Source: Oryzias latipes
Taxonomy: Eukaryota; Chordata; Actinopteri; Beloniformes; Adrianichthyidae
Direction: 5' to 3'
DNA: 64,000 bases
Assembly (NCBI RefSeq): GCF_002234675.1
Contig: NC_019879.2
Location: 25,043,855 to 25,107,854 of the forward strand
Shown: positions 45,191-54,900 of the stretch, in pieces
Layout: every line of letters begins with the position of its first letter
How positions within the stretch are numbered: the first letter of the stretch is position 1
The notes under the pieces: generated by a model
Seen by the model: the letters and a program-made list of their open reading frames with translations, nothing else
What the model was told of the DNA's origin: nothing
Databases searched by the model: none
Made by a program: the position numbers and the translations under genes

Positions 45191-46760
45191 CAGGGGTGTC
45201 AAACATACGGCCCGCGGGCCGTATCCGGCCCGCCGGGTGCTTTAGTCCGGCCCACACATGAAGAGTAAAAATCACAAGAATGTTTAAAAAAGAAAGCAAG
45301 TTTTTAGTCCATTCCTGTGGCAAGTTGTGATTTTTTTTTTAAATAACCGAAATGCGCAATTCCGCCACAAGGGGAGCAAAGGAACAACATTACTCTACAT
45401 GTGCCAAAAACGAAACGTAACAGCTCTGCGTCTGGGTAGGCAGTAGTTTGGTTCCCTGTGAGCTTCACCACTGAAGGATGATAAGTAGTGACACCCTAAT
45501 GACCAAAATGTTGTCAAAAAGAAAAAAAAGGTTGAAGTGAAGTCCTGAGCTTTTCAGGAAAATGAAAAGCGTTTTATTTGTTCACGGAGCTGAATGCAAA
45601 CCTGCATGCTTGGTATGTCATCAACAGGTTCTCCAAGAATATAACATTCAGCACCACTATGAGACTCTCCACAAAGAAAAGTTTCACCATTTGCAGTTAA
45701 GAAAAAAAAAAGTTTAAGTAACTATTAGCTGGACCGATAAATAACCATCGGGATTTACTGCAGCCGTGACGTCAATGATGGAGCAGTGACACCTAGCTAC
45801 CTGATTGCAAACAAGTTGGAGCAAACATCCGAATCATTTTCTGATGGTGAACTTATTGAAAAATGCTGAAGGCTGCAGAAGTCTTGTTCCCAAAAAGCAG
45901 TCGACAGTAAACATGAGTCTGACAAGAATTACGATCAGATCCAACATCTCTGAGGAAACATGGGCAGCCATATGAAGGAATCCAGTCATTTATTGTATTT
46001 TCAGTCACTATTGATGAAACCACCAACATCACAGATATGTACAGCTGTGGATATTTATTAAAGGTGTTGAAGAGACCGTCACAGTGGAGTTTCTGGAGTT
46101 GATGGACACAACAACAACTGATGACATAGTCAGCTCTCTAGTTACTGTGCTGGACGATGTTGAAGTGAACTGGTCACATGAAGTAATTTTGGTCACTGAT
46201 GGCGCCCCATTAAAGGTCAGGAAGAAGGCAGGTGTTGCCACAAAATTCAGGCAGAAACCAGGAAAAGATTCTTATAATAATGAATGATAATAATAATGGA
46301 CATTTCATTGTGTTTTGCACACTTGAATGACAGTAAATGTGTTTCTGCAAGGAGGTTAACTCCAAACTTTTATGTTCACAAATGTTTGCAAGTTTAATTT
46401 TGTGTAATTTTGTCATCGCTTGGACATTTAAATTTTAGGAAGATGTTTCTTTTTTTTGTAGCCCCTCTTGAATTTATTATCAAGATTGCTTCAGGGTCCG
46501 ATTTAAAATATTCAGGCTGTATAAAATTGAATAAACCAATATTTTTTAAAGTGAAATTAATTTCATTTAAGATCCATTGGCTTCTGTGAATGAATGTGTA
46601 ATAAGAAATGATAAGGCTACCACGTTGGTTGAGGCATGTTTTCCAATTGGGTAAAAAAACAAGAATAGCTGTTGTTTTGCCTTTACGCTACTGGTCCGGC
46701 CCAGTTGAGATCAGACGGGTTGAATGTGGCCCCCGAACCAAAATGAGTTTGACACCCCTG
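45191..46760 (+). mobile_element. hAT transposon inserted in the Gypsy RT gene
   Basis: Inverted ends CAGGGGTGTCAAAC (45191) and GTTTGACACCCCTG (to 46760), flanked by an exact 8-bp duplication CTGTAGTC (45183-45190, 46761-46768). Length 1570 bp. It contains decayed pieces of its own transposase on the + strand. The duplicated bases encode part of the conserved IDYR motif of RT on the minus strand. Confidence 0.92.
45556..46287 (+). pseudogene. hAT transposase remnant (GTF2IRD2/ZBED-like)
   Basis: Pieces in shifting frames: a zinc-finger-like CLVCHQQVLQEYNIQHHYET followed by LHKEKFHHL near 45610-45710; ISEETWAA near 45950; SVTIDETTNITD near 46010; and the frame 46084-46287 with LMDTTTTDDIVSSLVTVLDD, VNWSHEVILVTDGAP and KKAGVATKFRQK. 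These are blocks of hAT transposases that also gave rise to domesticated vertebrate genes. The C-terminal dimerisation half is absent and stops are frequent. Confidence 0.75.
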
Positions 46761-46768
46761 CTGTAGTC

Positions 46769-47479
46769 GATACAGGGTCTGAGGGTCTTATCTTTTTTCT
46801 CAACGAAGAAAAATCCAGCTCCAACAGTTGACAAGGATGGGCGGATGTGACAGAGAGAGAGAGCTTCCTGAATGTAACTCTCCATGGAGAGTTTCTCAGG
46901 TCCGGACAGATTAAATAACCTCCCTTTGGGAAGAGAGGCTCCACTGAGGAGTTCAATGGCGCAGTCGTAAGGCCTATGAGGTGGTAGAGCACAGGCCTTA
47001 GACTTACTGAACACGGTTTTGAGATTATGATAACAAGACGGAACTTTAGACAAATCAACATCCTCCTGTTCTGGGAATTTGGTAGTGACCGAGGAGGGAA
47101 GAGCAGAATGTAAACAATTAGCCATGCAAAAGGTACTCCAGTTAACAACCCGGGATTTAGACCAGTCTATTTGGGGGTTATGTTGGCGTAACCAGGAAAA
47201 CCCTAAGATAACCGGGGTTTGAGGAGAGTTGGTGATAAAGAACTGATGGTACTCGCTGTGATTACTGGACGAAATAAGCTGGATAGTTTCCGTACGTTGA
47301 GTGATCTTCGAAAGTAATTTACCCCCCAAACCGGCAGCCTTAACAGGGGTTACTAGGGCTTCAACCGGTAATTTAAGTTGACGAACGAGATTAGAATCTA
47401 TGAGGCTGTGTTCAGCTCCAGAGTCAATTAAGGCATTACATTCATGGACATGGTTCAGACATGAAAACTTGACAGGCAT
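46769..47479 (-). pseudogene. Protease and RT fingers (Gypsy copy 2)
   Basis: From 47479: CNALIDSGAEHSLIDSNLV is the protease active-site loop with an intact DSG, and TPVILGFSWLRQHNPQIDW is its C-terminal block. The RT begins with [18 protein letters not shown] and GAGFFFVEKKDKTLRPCIDY, where the hAT interrupts it. Until that point the frame is open. Confidence 0.85.
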
Positions 47480-47532
47480 GAACAGGAAAGACTCGGTGGT
47501 CTTTTCCGACAGGTCCCCTCACGACCTGTCGC

Positions 47533-48263
47533 TTAGCGAGGGGTTCGGGAGTTTAAACGGATGGGACAATGAGAAACAGTGTGACTGGCATCTCTGCAAT
47601 AAAAACATAAACCCTCGTTGCGGCGTTTATGCCTTTCTTCAGGGGAGAGTTTCGAATGTCCTATCTGGATGGTTTCGTCAGCGAAGCTGCTAGAGGCGTC
47701 AGCGCAAGCGGTCGTAGGATTGTGAACCAGAAAGGGACGGTGAGGAACATCAGAGGGAGGTCGGCGTATAGTTAAGCTACGTTCTGCCTGGCGCTCACGG
47801 AGCCGTATGTCAGAGCGGAGCGCGGCGGTCACAAGTTCTTCAAAATTAACTGTTTCGGGTTGGGTACATAAGTGATCTTTGATTTTTTTCGTTCAGGGAT
47901 TGATAGAAAATACCCTTTAGAGCAATGTCCAGCCAGCCCGCCTCAACCGCCAAAATCCGGAAGTCTATGATGTGGTTTCTCACCAGACGGTTACGCTGCT
48001 TGAGGCTGAGTAACCGCCGGGTCGCTTCTTCCTGTTTGCGTGGCTGGTCGAAAACTAGTTGAAATTCACCTATGAAGCGGTCAAAGGGGAGATGTGATAT
48101 CGGATTGGTGGCCAAAAAGGCCTGGGCCCACTGAAGAGCTTTACTGCGGAGTGAATTGACTACTAAGGAAATTTTGCGCTGATCAGAATGATAATACAGG
48201 GAAGCTTGTTGACAGAGTAGTCGGCACTGTAATAGGAAACCACCGCATGCTTCTACGTCCTCA
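47533..48263 (-). pseudogene. Gag (Gypsy copy 2), 5' truncated
   Basis: From about 48263: a retrotransposon Gag capsid segment (ISLVVNSLRSKALQWAQAFL, FDRFIGEFQLVFDQP) in the frame ending at 47846, then a frame change and a nucleocapsid part with knuckle CFYCRDASHTVSHC near 47580-47620. It is related to the Gag family that gave PEG10 and SIRH genes. The start is cut by the junction with Gypsy copy 3. Confidence 0.75.
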
Positions 48264-48654
48264 GGGCCAGCGGCATTTGTGAGAAGATATCGTCGCACCT
48301 GGAGCAGGTTCTGGCTGGAGCTCCTAAGGAACCAGGAGCGTCTTAGTATGGTGGCTAACCGGTGAAGGTCTTCTGCTCCTGACTACAAGGTGGGAGACAA
48401 GGTGTGGCTGTCCATGTCGGATATCCTTTTGAAAGGTGGTTCCAGGAAACTGCAGCCTAGATACATCGGTCCGTTTCCCATCACTCGTATCATCAACCCT
48501 GTGGCCGTGAGACTGGACCTGCCGCGCTCCATGAAGGTGCATCCTGTGTTCCACGTTAGCAAGCTAAAGCCTGTTCGGGATTAAAAGCCTGTAAAAGTTA
48601 TTTAGTTTGTTTGTCATTCCTGCACCTGGGTTCCTCCCTTGGTTCCATGTAACA
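48258..48654 (+). mobile_element. Ty3/Gypsy fragment (copy 3), integrase end joined to LTR end
   Basis: Same family as copy 1: GGCCAGCGGCATTTGTGAGA matches 11868, and the integrase C-terminus runs to CCTGTTCGGGA (48583). It then jumps to LTR-end sequence (TTAAAAGCC, GTTATTTAGTTTGT, TGCACCTGGGTTCCTCC) ending about 48654. The chromodomain and most of the LTR are deleted. It lies head to head with copy 2. Confidence 0.8.
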
Positions 48655-49456
48655 GTATGTGTTTTTACGTGTTCTTTTGTTTTATTATTCGTGTTATTTT
48701 TACTATGTTTTTACTATATTTTTTTAGCCAAGCACTTTGAGATGCTCTGTAGTATAAAAAGCACTATGTAAATAAAGTTGGATTTGAATTTAAAAGATTT
48801 GCTTCACTGTTTTGTGCCTCTATTTGAGTAGAATCAGCCTCCTAGTAAAGATCTAACAGCCTAATAATCAACTAGATGCTAACTCTTAAGTTAAGCAACC
48901 CTCTGTCCTTTAAGCTGAGCTTCAATGTCAAGAAAAGAAGTCACATTTTTGGAGATTTGAAAACAATCCTACTGTGCATTAAAACCTGCAGTCTATTGTA
49001 AAATAATAACTGTGTTGTACAGTTATAATGCCTTGAAACAATGTTGTGGGGAACCAGAATGCAACAGTAGGAACTTGATACACAGATGCTATTAACATAT
49101 GACAGAGCTGATTTGACTATTACTAAACAGTTACATAAAAAGTCTATTTCCCAAAAAGACAATTCTTGGAACGACGTACATAAGTTATTTCATATTAGCT
49201 AATCACCAAACTTTATAGGATAAAAATAATCATGCATGCAAAAGTGTTTGTGTCCAAGTCTGATGAAAGAGAAACAACTTCCCAACAAAAGCATGACAAC
49301 TACTGGTATGTATAATCTGTGTAAAGACAGGAACCGAACTCGTTCTGTGTGAATTATAGCGTCAGAAGATTTTGCAGTTCTGAGAGACTATGCGGGAAAA
49401 CTGAGAATTATTGGGTATTATCTCTTTTCATTCTCCTCATGCGTAAAGGTACCTGG
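48655..49456. other. Spacer with LINE-type 3' tail
   Basis: 48715-48795 contains AAGCACTTTGAGATGCTCTG and AAAAGCACTATGTAAATAAA, a common fish LINE/SINE 3' end. The rest to 49456 shows nothing. Confidence 0.5.
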
Positions 49457-50499
49457 GTAACCCTTGTGCTATCCTAAGCACTTTAACATTGGGAGTGTGG
49501 TCATCTAGACCAGTGTTTTTCAACCAGTGTGCCGCGGCACACTAGTGTGCCGTGGGAGATGGTCAAGTGTGCCGTGGAAAATTGCCCTCATTAACTGATC
49601 TAAAAACATTAACCATCTCCAGGAAATCAGCTCTTTGTTCATCCAAACAGGTCCTGATAAAACACTGAGTAGTTAGGAATATAAACGATCATAAAATACT
49701 TTTTTCGTTGTGTTTATTTGATTCTATTAAAGACATTTTGATAAGAATGACGGTAACGCGAAATAGCTGCAGCTATAACTGTGTAAGGAAAAGTCCCGCA
49801 GCTTTTACTGTCTCCACGACACCACCAATCATTCTTGAAGGCTTAATCACATGTCATCAGTCTGACCAATCAGAAGTGGTTAAAGTTTCCACTTCCTTGT
49901 TCCAATTTAGCTCATAACTCAGTCAGTTCCGACAAAAACACCAGCTAAAGCTCGTCTTTAGCAGTGTAACTTTCCACAGAATCCGGTATCAGACCGTGGA
50001 AAAAGTGAACAAAACCATGAAGCTCAGAGACGCGAGTCTTTCTGTCGTTTTCTCACAGTTTTCACACTACATCTCCCATGATGCATTGGCTTAAAGGGAC
50101 AGCGTCTTGAAAACACAACGAACATACAGTTTGTATGTAACTTAACTTTTATTACATCTTTTAGAAAAACATCTGCAACTTCCTGCTTTTTCTGCCACAA
50201 TTATCACAAAAATGAACGTCATATTGCCGGGGGGGGGGGGGGGGGGGGGGGGGGCTGTAGATCAAAACAGACTATGAGTTTCTGCCGCGGGATTTTTGTC
50301 AAGGTTAAAGTGTGCCGTGGCTCAAAAAAGGTTGAAAAACACTGATCTAGACCCACTAGACAGTCTGTTAAATCTTTTTTCTTCAATGATTTGTGATCTT
50401 CACTTTACATGAAATCTTTCCACCTTTATCCACCTTTGTCATAGTAGGAATAACACGTCAATGTAAGGGTGGGGTCATTTAAGATAGCACCATGGTTAA
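49457..50499. mobile_element. TTAA-type MITE (copy 3), split by a hAT
   Basis: Left end GTAACCCTTGTGCTATCCTA (49457), right end GATAGCACCATGGTTAA (to 50499). The two halves are 49461-49510 and 50345-50495. They join in the same order as the MITE at 34971-35182. Confidence 0.8.
49511..50344. mobile_element. Non-autonomous hAT inside the MITE
   Basis: Inverted ends CAGTGTTTTTCAACC (49511) and GGTTGAAAAACACTG (to 50344) with the exact 8-bp duplication ATCTAGAC (49503-49510, 50345-50352). It includes a run of about 25 G at 50230-50254 and no transposase frame. A 5'-lacking relative is at 56090-56300. Confidence 0.92.
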
Positions 50500-50571
50500 G
50501 AGAACTGGACATAGTCAGTGTGACGTCACCCACAGAAAATGATTTACATCTGGTTTCAACAAAATGAAGTC

Positions 50572-50815
50572 AATTTAGTCTGCATAGTTTCGCGATACAG
50601 ACTTCGCCAACAGCAGAATAAACAGGATTGGAGGTGGAGTTGCCCTTTATATTGAAAAGAGTTTAAAATGGAAACTGGTAAAATGCATGACATCTGCTAT
50701 GGATGATTTAATGGAAAGTGTCACTGTGGAAATAGAGTTACAATAAAAGGAATTTGATTGTTGGATGTGTATATAGGAAACCAGGATCAAAAATTGAAAC
50801 TTTAAAAGAAATCAA
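50572..50815 (+). mobile_element. LINE endonuclease fragment
   Basis: Reads NRIGGGVALYIEKSLKWKLV and VTVEIEL, matching the GGGxALY block of LINE endonucleases; stops follow. It ends where the L1-like fragment begins. Confidence 0.55.
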
Positions 50816-51545
50816 TCATATCCCCCATTAAATCAGAAATTAAATACTTGGGCATCTATATCAACAAAGACCAAAAAATAAGCCAATCAAGGAATGTGGG
50901 TGAAAAACTTGATGAATGTAAGACAAATCGCTGCTGGGTCGGATCTATCTGACAAAGATGGAGGGTTTGTCTAGATGCATTTATCCATCTTACTCTAATG
51001 CCATCCCAAACAAAATGATAAAATACATCAACCAAATGACTTTTAACTTTATTTGGAGAAACAAGCCTCATTACATGAAAAAAAAACTATATGGTCATTT
51101 AAGGATGGGGGTCTCAAAGTTATTGATTTTGACTGTCTTAACGGAACCCTAAAAATAAACTGGTTGAAATCGTGGATCAAACACAACCAATCCTTCTGGT
51201 TTTGTGTCCCAAATTATTTATTTAACAAATTAGGCGGGTTGAAGTTGGTGCTTATTAGTGATTTTGACATTAATAAGCTCCGTATAGCATTATCAGAGTT
51301 CCACAAACAAATTCTGCAATACTGGAAAATATTGTATGTGCATAATTTCTCACCACACTTAAATATCATTTGGAACAACAGATACATCCTCCACAAAAAC
51401 AAATCTTTGTTTTGTGCTGAATGGTTTGACAGAGGTGTCTGGTCGGTGTCTGATCTGATGGATACGGAGGGAAATTTATTAGATTATGAGCAATTTTGTT
51501 TAAAACATAACTTTAATCCTCCTATTTCAGAATTCTTAAAAGTAC
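50816..51545 (+). mobile_element. L1-clade LINE, C-terminal ORF2 fragment
   Basis: After a frame-broken start (SEIKYLGIYINKDQK), residues MEGLSRCIYPSYSNAIPNKM and FNFIWRNK are followed, in the frame to 51670, by WSFKDGGLKVIDFDCLNGTL, SLFCAEWFDRGVWSVSDL and FCLKHNFNPPISEF. The pattern (YLGI, FIW.nK.., GGL..., W...GI..) is that of the post-RT region of fish L1/Tx1 LINEs. Both ends are truncated. Confidence 0.7.
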
Positions 51546-51583
51546 GTGTGGCCAGGTGGAGAAGGTGTAGGTACAGGGTTGTG

Positions 51584-51597
51584 CCACTAGAGGGCGC
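51584..51597 (+). promoter_or_regulatory. CTCF-like core motif upstream of gene B
   Basis: CCACTAGAGGGCGC fits the core consensus CCASYAGRKGGCRS at all 14 positions. It lies 164 bases before the gene B ATG. Binding is not shown. Confidence 0.35.
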
Positions 51598-51689
51598 TTC
51601 CTGGGTTTTCGGTGAACAGTTCAGTGAGGAGGTGGTGAGCTCTGGGGACCGTTATTTGACGGTTGTTTGATGGTTGTTTTGATCTGCGG

Positions 51690-51760
51690 ATCCAAGGCTG
51701 TTGAAACCCGGTGTGGGTACCGGATGTTCTCGGGTTGCCGGCGATGCGTGAACGTCAACC
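51690..51760 (+). promoter_or_regulatory. Putative 5' UTR/promoter-proximal region of gene B
   Basis: Shares GATGCGTGAACGTC-like sequence with the 20 or so bases before the gene A ATG (GATGCTTGAACATC). No TATA box was recognised. Confidence 0.3.
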
Positions 51761-51905
51761 ATGATAGAGCCTTTTGGAGCTACAGCAGCGAGACGGAGAC
51801 CAATAGAAAGAAAAACATGGCTGTGGTTTTCTGCGGGACTGTTCTCCGTCATTTTGAAGATGTTCTTCTTGACTGCATCTCATCTAGAGACGAAACACGT
51901 TGAAG
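51761..51905 (+). CDS. Gene B exon 1: leader peptide
   Basis: ATG 51761; hydrophobic core WLWFSAGLFSVILKMFFLTA; ends ...ETKHVE in phase 1 at GAAG|GTTTGT. Six residues longer than the gene A leader. Confidence 0.65.
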
Positions 51906-54900
51906 GTTTGTTTTTGTTTGTTTTCCATCTTTGCTTTGTCCTTTGCGCCTCACATGATGATGATGAAACATCGGGGAAACGCCCTACTAGTGTTCCCTTT
52001 CTTATAATAAAATGTTTACAACTGTCTGGTTTCCTGGTTTCCAAAACAAACGTGTGCAAAAGATTTCAAGAAAACAGTTATTATTCAAAGATAACGAACA
52101 AGGCTGTCGGTACGCTCGTCTGCTTTACTAAACTATCGCGAGGCGTCAAAACGTTTTTTTAAAGAAGTATCCTCAGAAAGAACCGAGACTATATCTAGAT
52201 CATTTTGGAAAATGATTTAGTGGATCACATCTTTTTATTTTAGGATGAATTGTTTCTGAAATGTGGGGGGGAAAAAACAGCACCATACAAAAATCAGCAA
52301 GAATTGCACTTTATTTTCTAAATAAGATCTAAGAACAAAGATATCTGGTGAAAATTTCAACCAAAAGCACTTGGTCCATATGTATTAATAAAGGAGTCAC
52401 ACAAATAGTTTTGCTAACTTGTAGAAATAAATAGTTTATTTTCTTTGAATGGGAAAATGACAGGATGGACAGTAGCATGACAGGGTGGACACATTTTTAA
52501 AAGGTCGTTAAATTACTTCATTATGCAATTAATGAAAGAAAATTACTACCAGAAGTCCCTTTCCCATGTAGGGTGAAATTATCAGGTGAACAGACTGGTT
52601 TTGATCCACTCTTCCTTAATGTCGAAAAACACCAGAAATTAGCCATTCATGTGGCATTACTGAGATAACCTCTGAACATCAATGTGCTCAGTGAAAGTCA
52701 ATCATTCAACTGTAAAATCAGAAGAAAAATGTTGTTTTAAGGGGAGAATGATTGGTTTGAAAAAAAAAAACAACAAGAACAAAATCACTGAGACACATCT
52801 CCAAGCAGTCTTTTATGGCAGCTATTGCAGGTACCTCAGTCTTGGATTCAATATCCCTCTCTGGGACATAGAGCAACTCAACAGATGTCTCCAGGCTTTT
52901 CAGCTTTCCATACAAGCTCTGGGCATCAGGAATGTCTCCTCCATGGGCTACAATCCGGTCTGCTGACCTCTTGAGGGCTCCATCCACACCATCTGGTACA
53001 CCCTTGCCATGACTAGCCTCAAAGAAATTCCATGTTATTTGTTTGAACCCATACTTGTAGGGTTCTGTTGAGAGGTAGAAGAAATTTCCCTTTTGTCGAT
53101 GCTGTGTTGCAGGCCTATCGCTGTACAAATGAAGTTATGCTAGCTAGTGGGCGACGTTTTCTCAGTATCTTCAGAACTGAATCAAGGTGGGCCCAGATGG
53201 CGACAGAGTCATGTCTTCTGGAGAAGATGTGTGGTGCTTGTTCACCAGGGATGTAGAGCACTTCAGTGTGCAGACTGGCATGCTTATGTGAACTCCAAAA
53301 TGCACAGATTGTATTTCTTCACTGTACTTGCACGAGTAATTTTCTCTAAAATCTATATGCAAGAGGGAGGTTTTGTGCTTCAAGCTGCTCCTGAGCTTCC
53401 TGTAGGCATCACACTGCCATTTAATGTTGAAAACATGGCGCCTAAAATGGAGTAACCTCTCCTGGAAATCTGTGGCGAACTCATACTCTGTAGTTGTTGT
53501 CTCCCTTTTTACTGTGATACTACCAAAAAGGGTCTGAGATGGCAAAAGGAGGTGTCTGAAATGTGGCCAATATGCTGAGAGAAAATCTCATATGCAATTT
53601 CTTCAATGTATCGGTTAGCAACCATGAACCCTGTCCACCCTGTCAAAATAGGTTTTCTGACAGCGTGGACAATGACAGGGTGGACATTTTTGGATAATGT
53701 TAGCATTTATTGAGCACATTGTGGATCTTCAGTTAGCAACATGATTCAGTTAGCAAGTAGACAGTGTACTGTTTAACGTATATATTTTAAATTTGGGAAA
53801 GGCTTTTATATTAAATAATTTTTCACCATGACATTGTGGACATTTTAAGCTTGATAACATCTGACTACACACCTAATATGATTAAAATTACTAAAGAAAA
53901 GTGTAAATATTTACTCTGCAACTAGCCACTGTTTCAGTCTCCAGTGAAGAAACACAAAATGCTGGTTGTGGTGTCACCTAAAACAGGTTTTTTTAGAGAG
54001 ACAGTTACCCCAAAATGACAGAGTGGACAGCAATGTCAGGGACGTGTGCAAAATCTTCAATAGCATTATGAAAATAAAATTTGCCTGATCAAAATTACTT
54101 GTTTTATCAAGTACTGTGCTGTGACATGAAATGTGTACCAATTTATTTTAATCTATCATAATTTAACCATTTATTACACACCCTGAAATTAGCAGAACAG
54201 CGTGCGGGACATACCAGAATCATATACATCCAAAGAAAGAAAATAGCATAAACTAAAGAAATCACAATTTAAGAACCAAATTATTTGACTGATTTGTGCG
54301 CAAGTCTTGGGTCGCTTATGATAAGAAGTCAGAGTTTAGTTATTCTGCTCCATTTAGTTTATGAAAGAGTAATAGTCATGGGGACACCAAAGGCACTTCA
54401 TAGTAATTATGACCCCAAAACGTTTTTTCTTTTTCTTTCTTTTCTTCAGAAATGAATAGAGACTTTCTTTTTTTGGGGAAAAAGATTAAGTGGATGACAT
54501 GTTTTTATTTTAGGAAAAAAATGTTTCTTAAATGAGGAGGAAAAAATCCTCAAAGACCAACCGTAAAAGATAAATAAATGAAGCAAAGAAGAGCACACAA
54601 GGCCCGTTACAGGTCAACAGAGGGGGAAAGAACTGTTATGACTGCAATGGATGCTACTAATCAGTAAATTCATGTTAATTAATTAACATTTTCTTTTAAC
54701 AGAAACCAAATAAGCCACAGATATTCTTTAATTTTGGTGGATATTATCTGTAAACAAGTGTTGTTACCCTGAAACCAGCTAATCTTATTTTGAACGTAAT
54801 TAAAAAAGAAAAAACAAGTGTTTCTGTTTTTTAAATTCAAAATACACTGAATGTTGATTTCCAAACTGGATAAAGTTTTATTGAACTAAAATTTTTAACA

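Larger units (their letters stand above)
42166..48266 (-). mobile_element. Ty3/Gypsy chromovirus (copy 2), minus strand, split by hAT
   Basis: Right to left: gag with zinc knuckle (48263-47533), protease and RT start (47479-46769), a hAT (46760-45191), RT and RNase H (45182-44300), integrase and chromodomain (44296-42700), polypurine tract (42672-42651) and 3' LTR (42650-42166). The 5' LTR and gag start are missing. Its family differs from copy 1: the protease keeps DSG and the protein differs throughout. Frameshifts make it inactive. Confidence 0.85.
52270..54400 (-). mobile_element. Unassigned DNA-transposon-like element
   Basis: Lies between two copies of the same intron sequence. It holds minus-strand transposase-like coding remnants (53545-52718) and at least seven copies of a 14-bp motif TGACAGGGTGGACA around them. 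No terminal repeats could be fixed, so the element type and limits are inferred. Confidence 0.45.

Noticed and set aside
46084..46287. Host GTF2IRD2/ZBED-like gene
   Set aside because: It lies inside a bounded hAT with target duplication and is full of stops.
52270..54410. Target-site duplication of about 125 bp around the unassigned element
   Set aside because: Far too long for transposition and diverged; better explained by segmental duplication.
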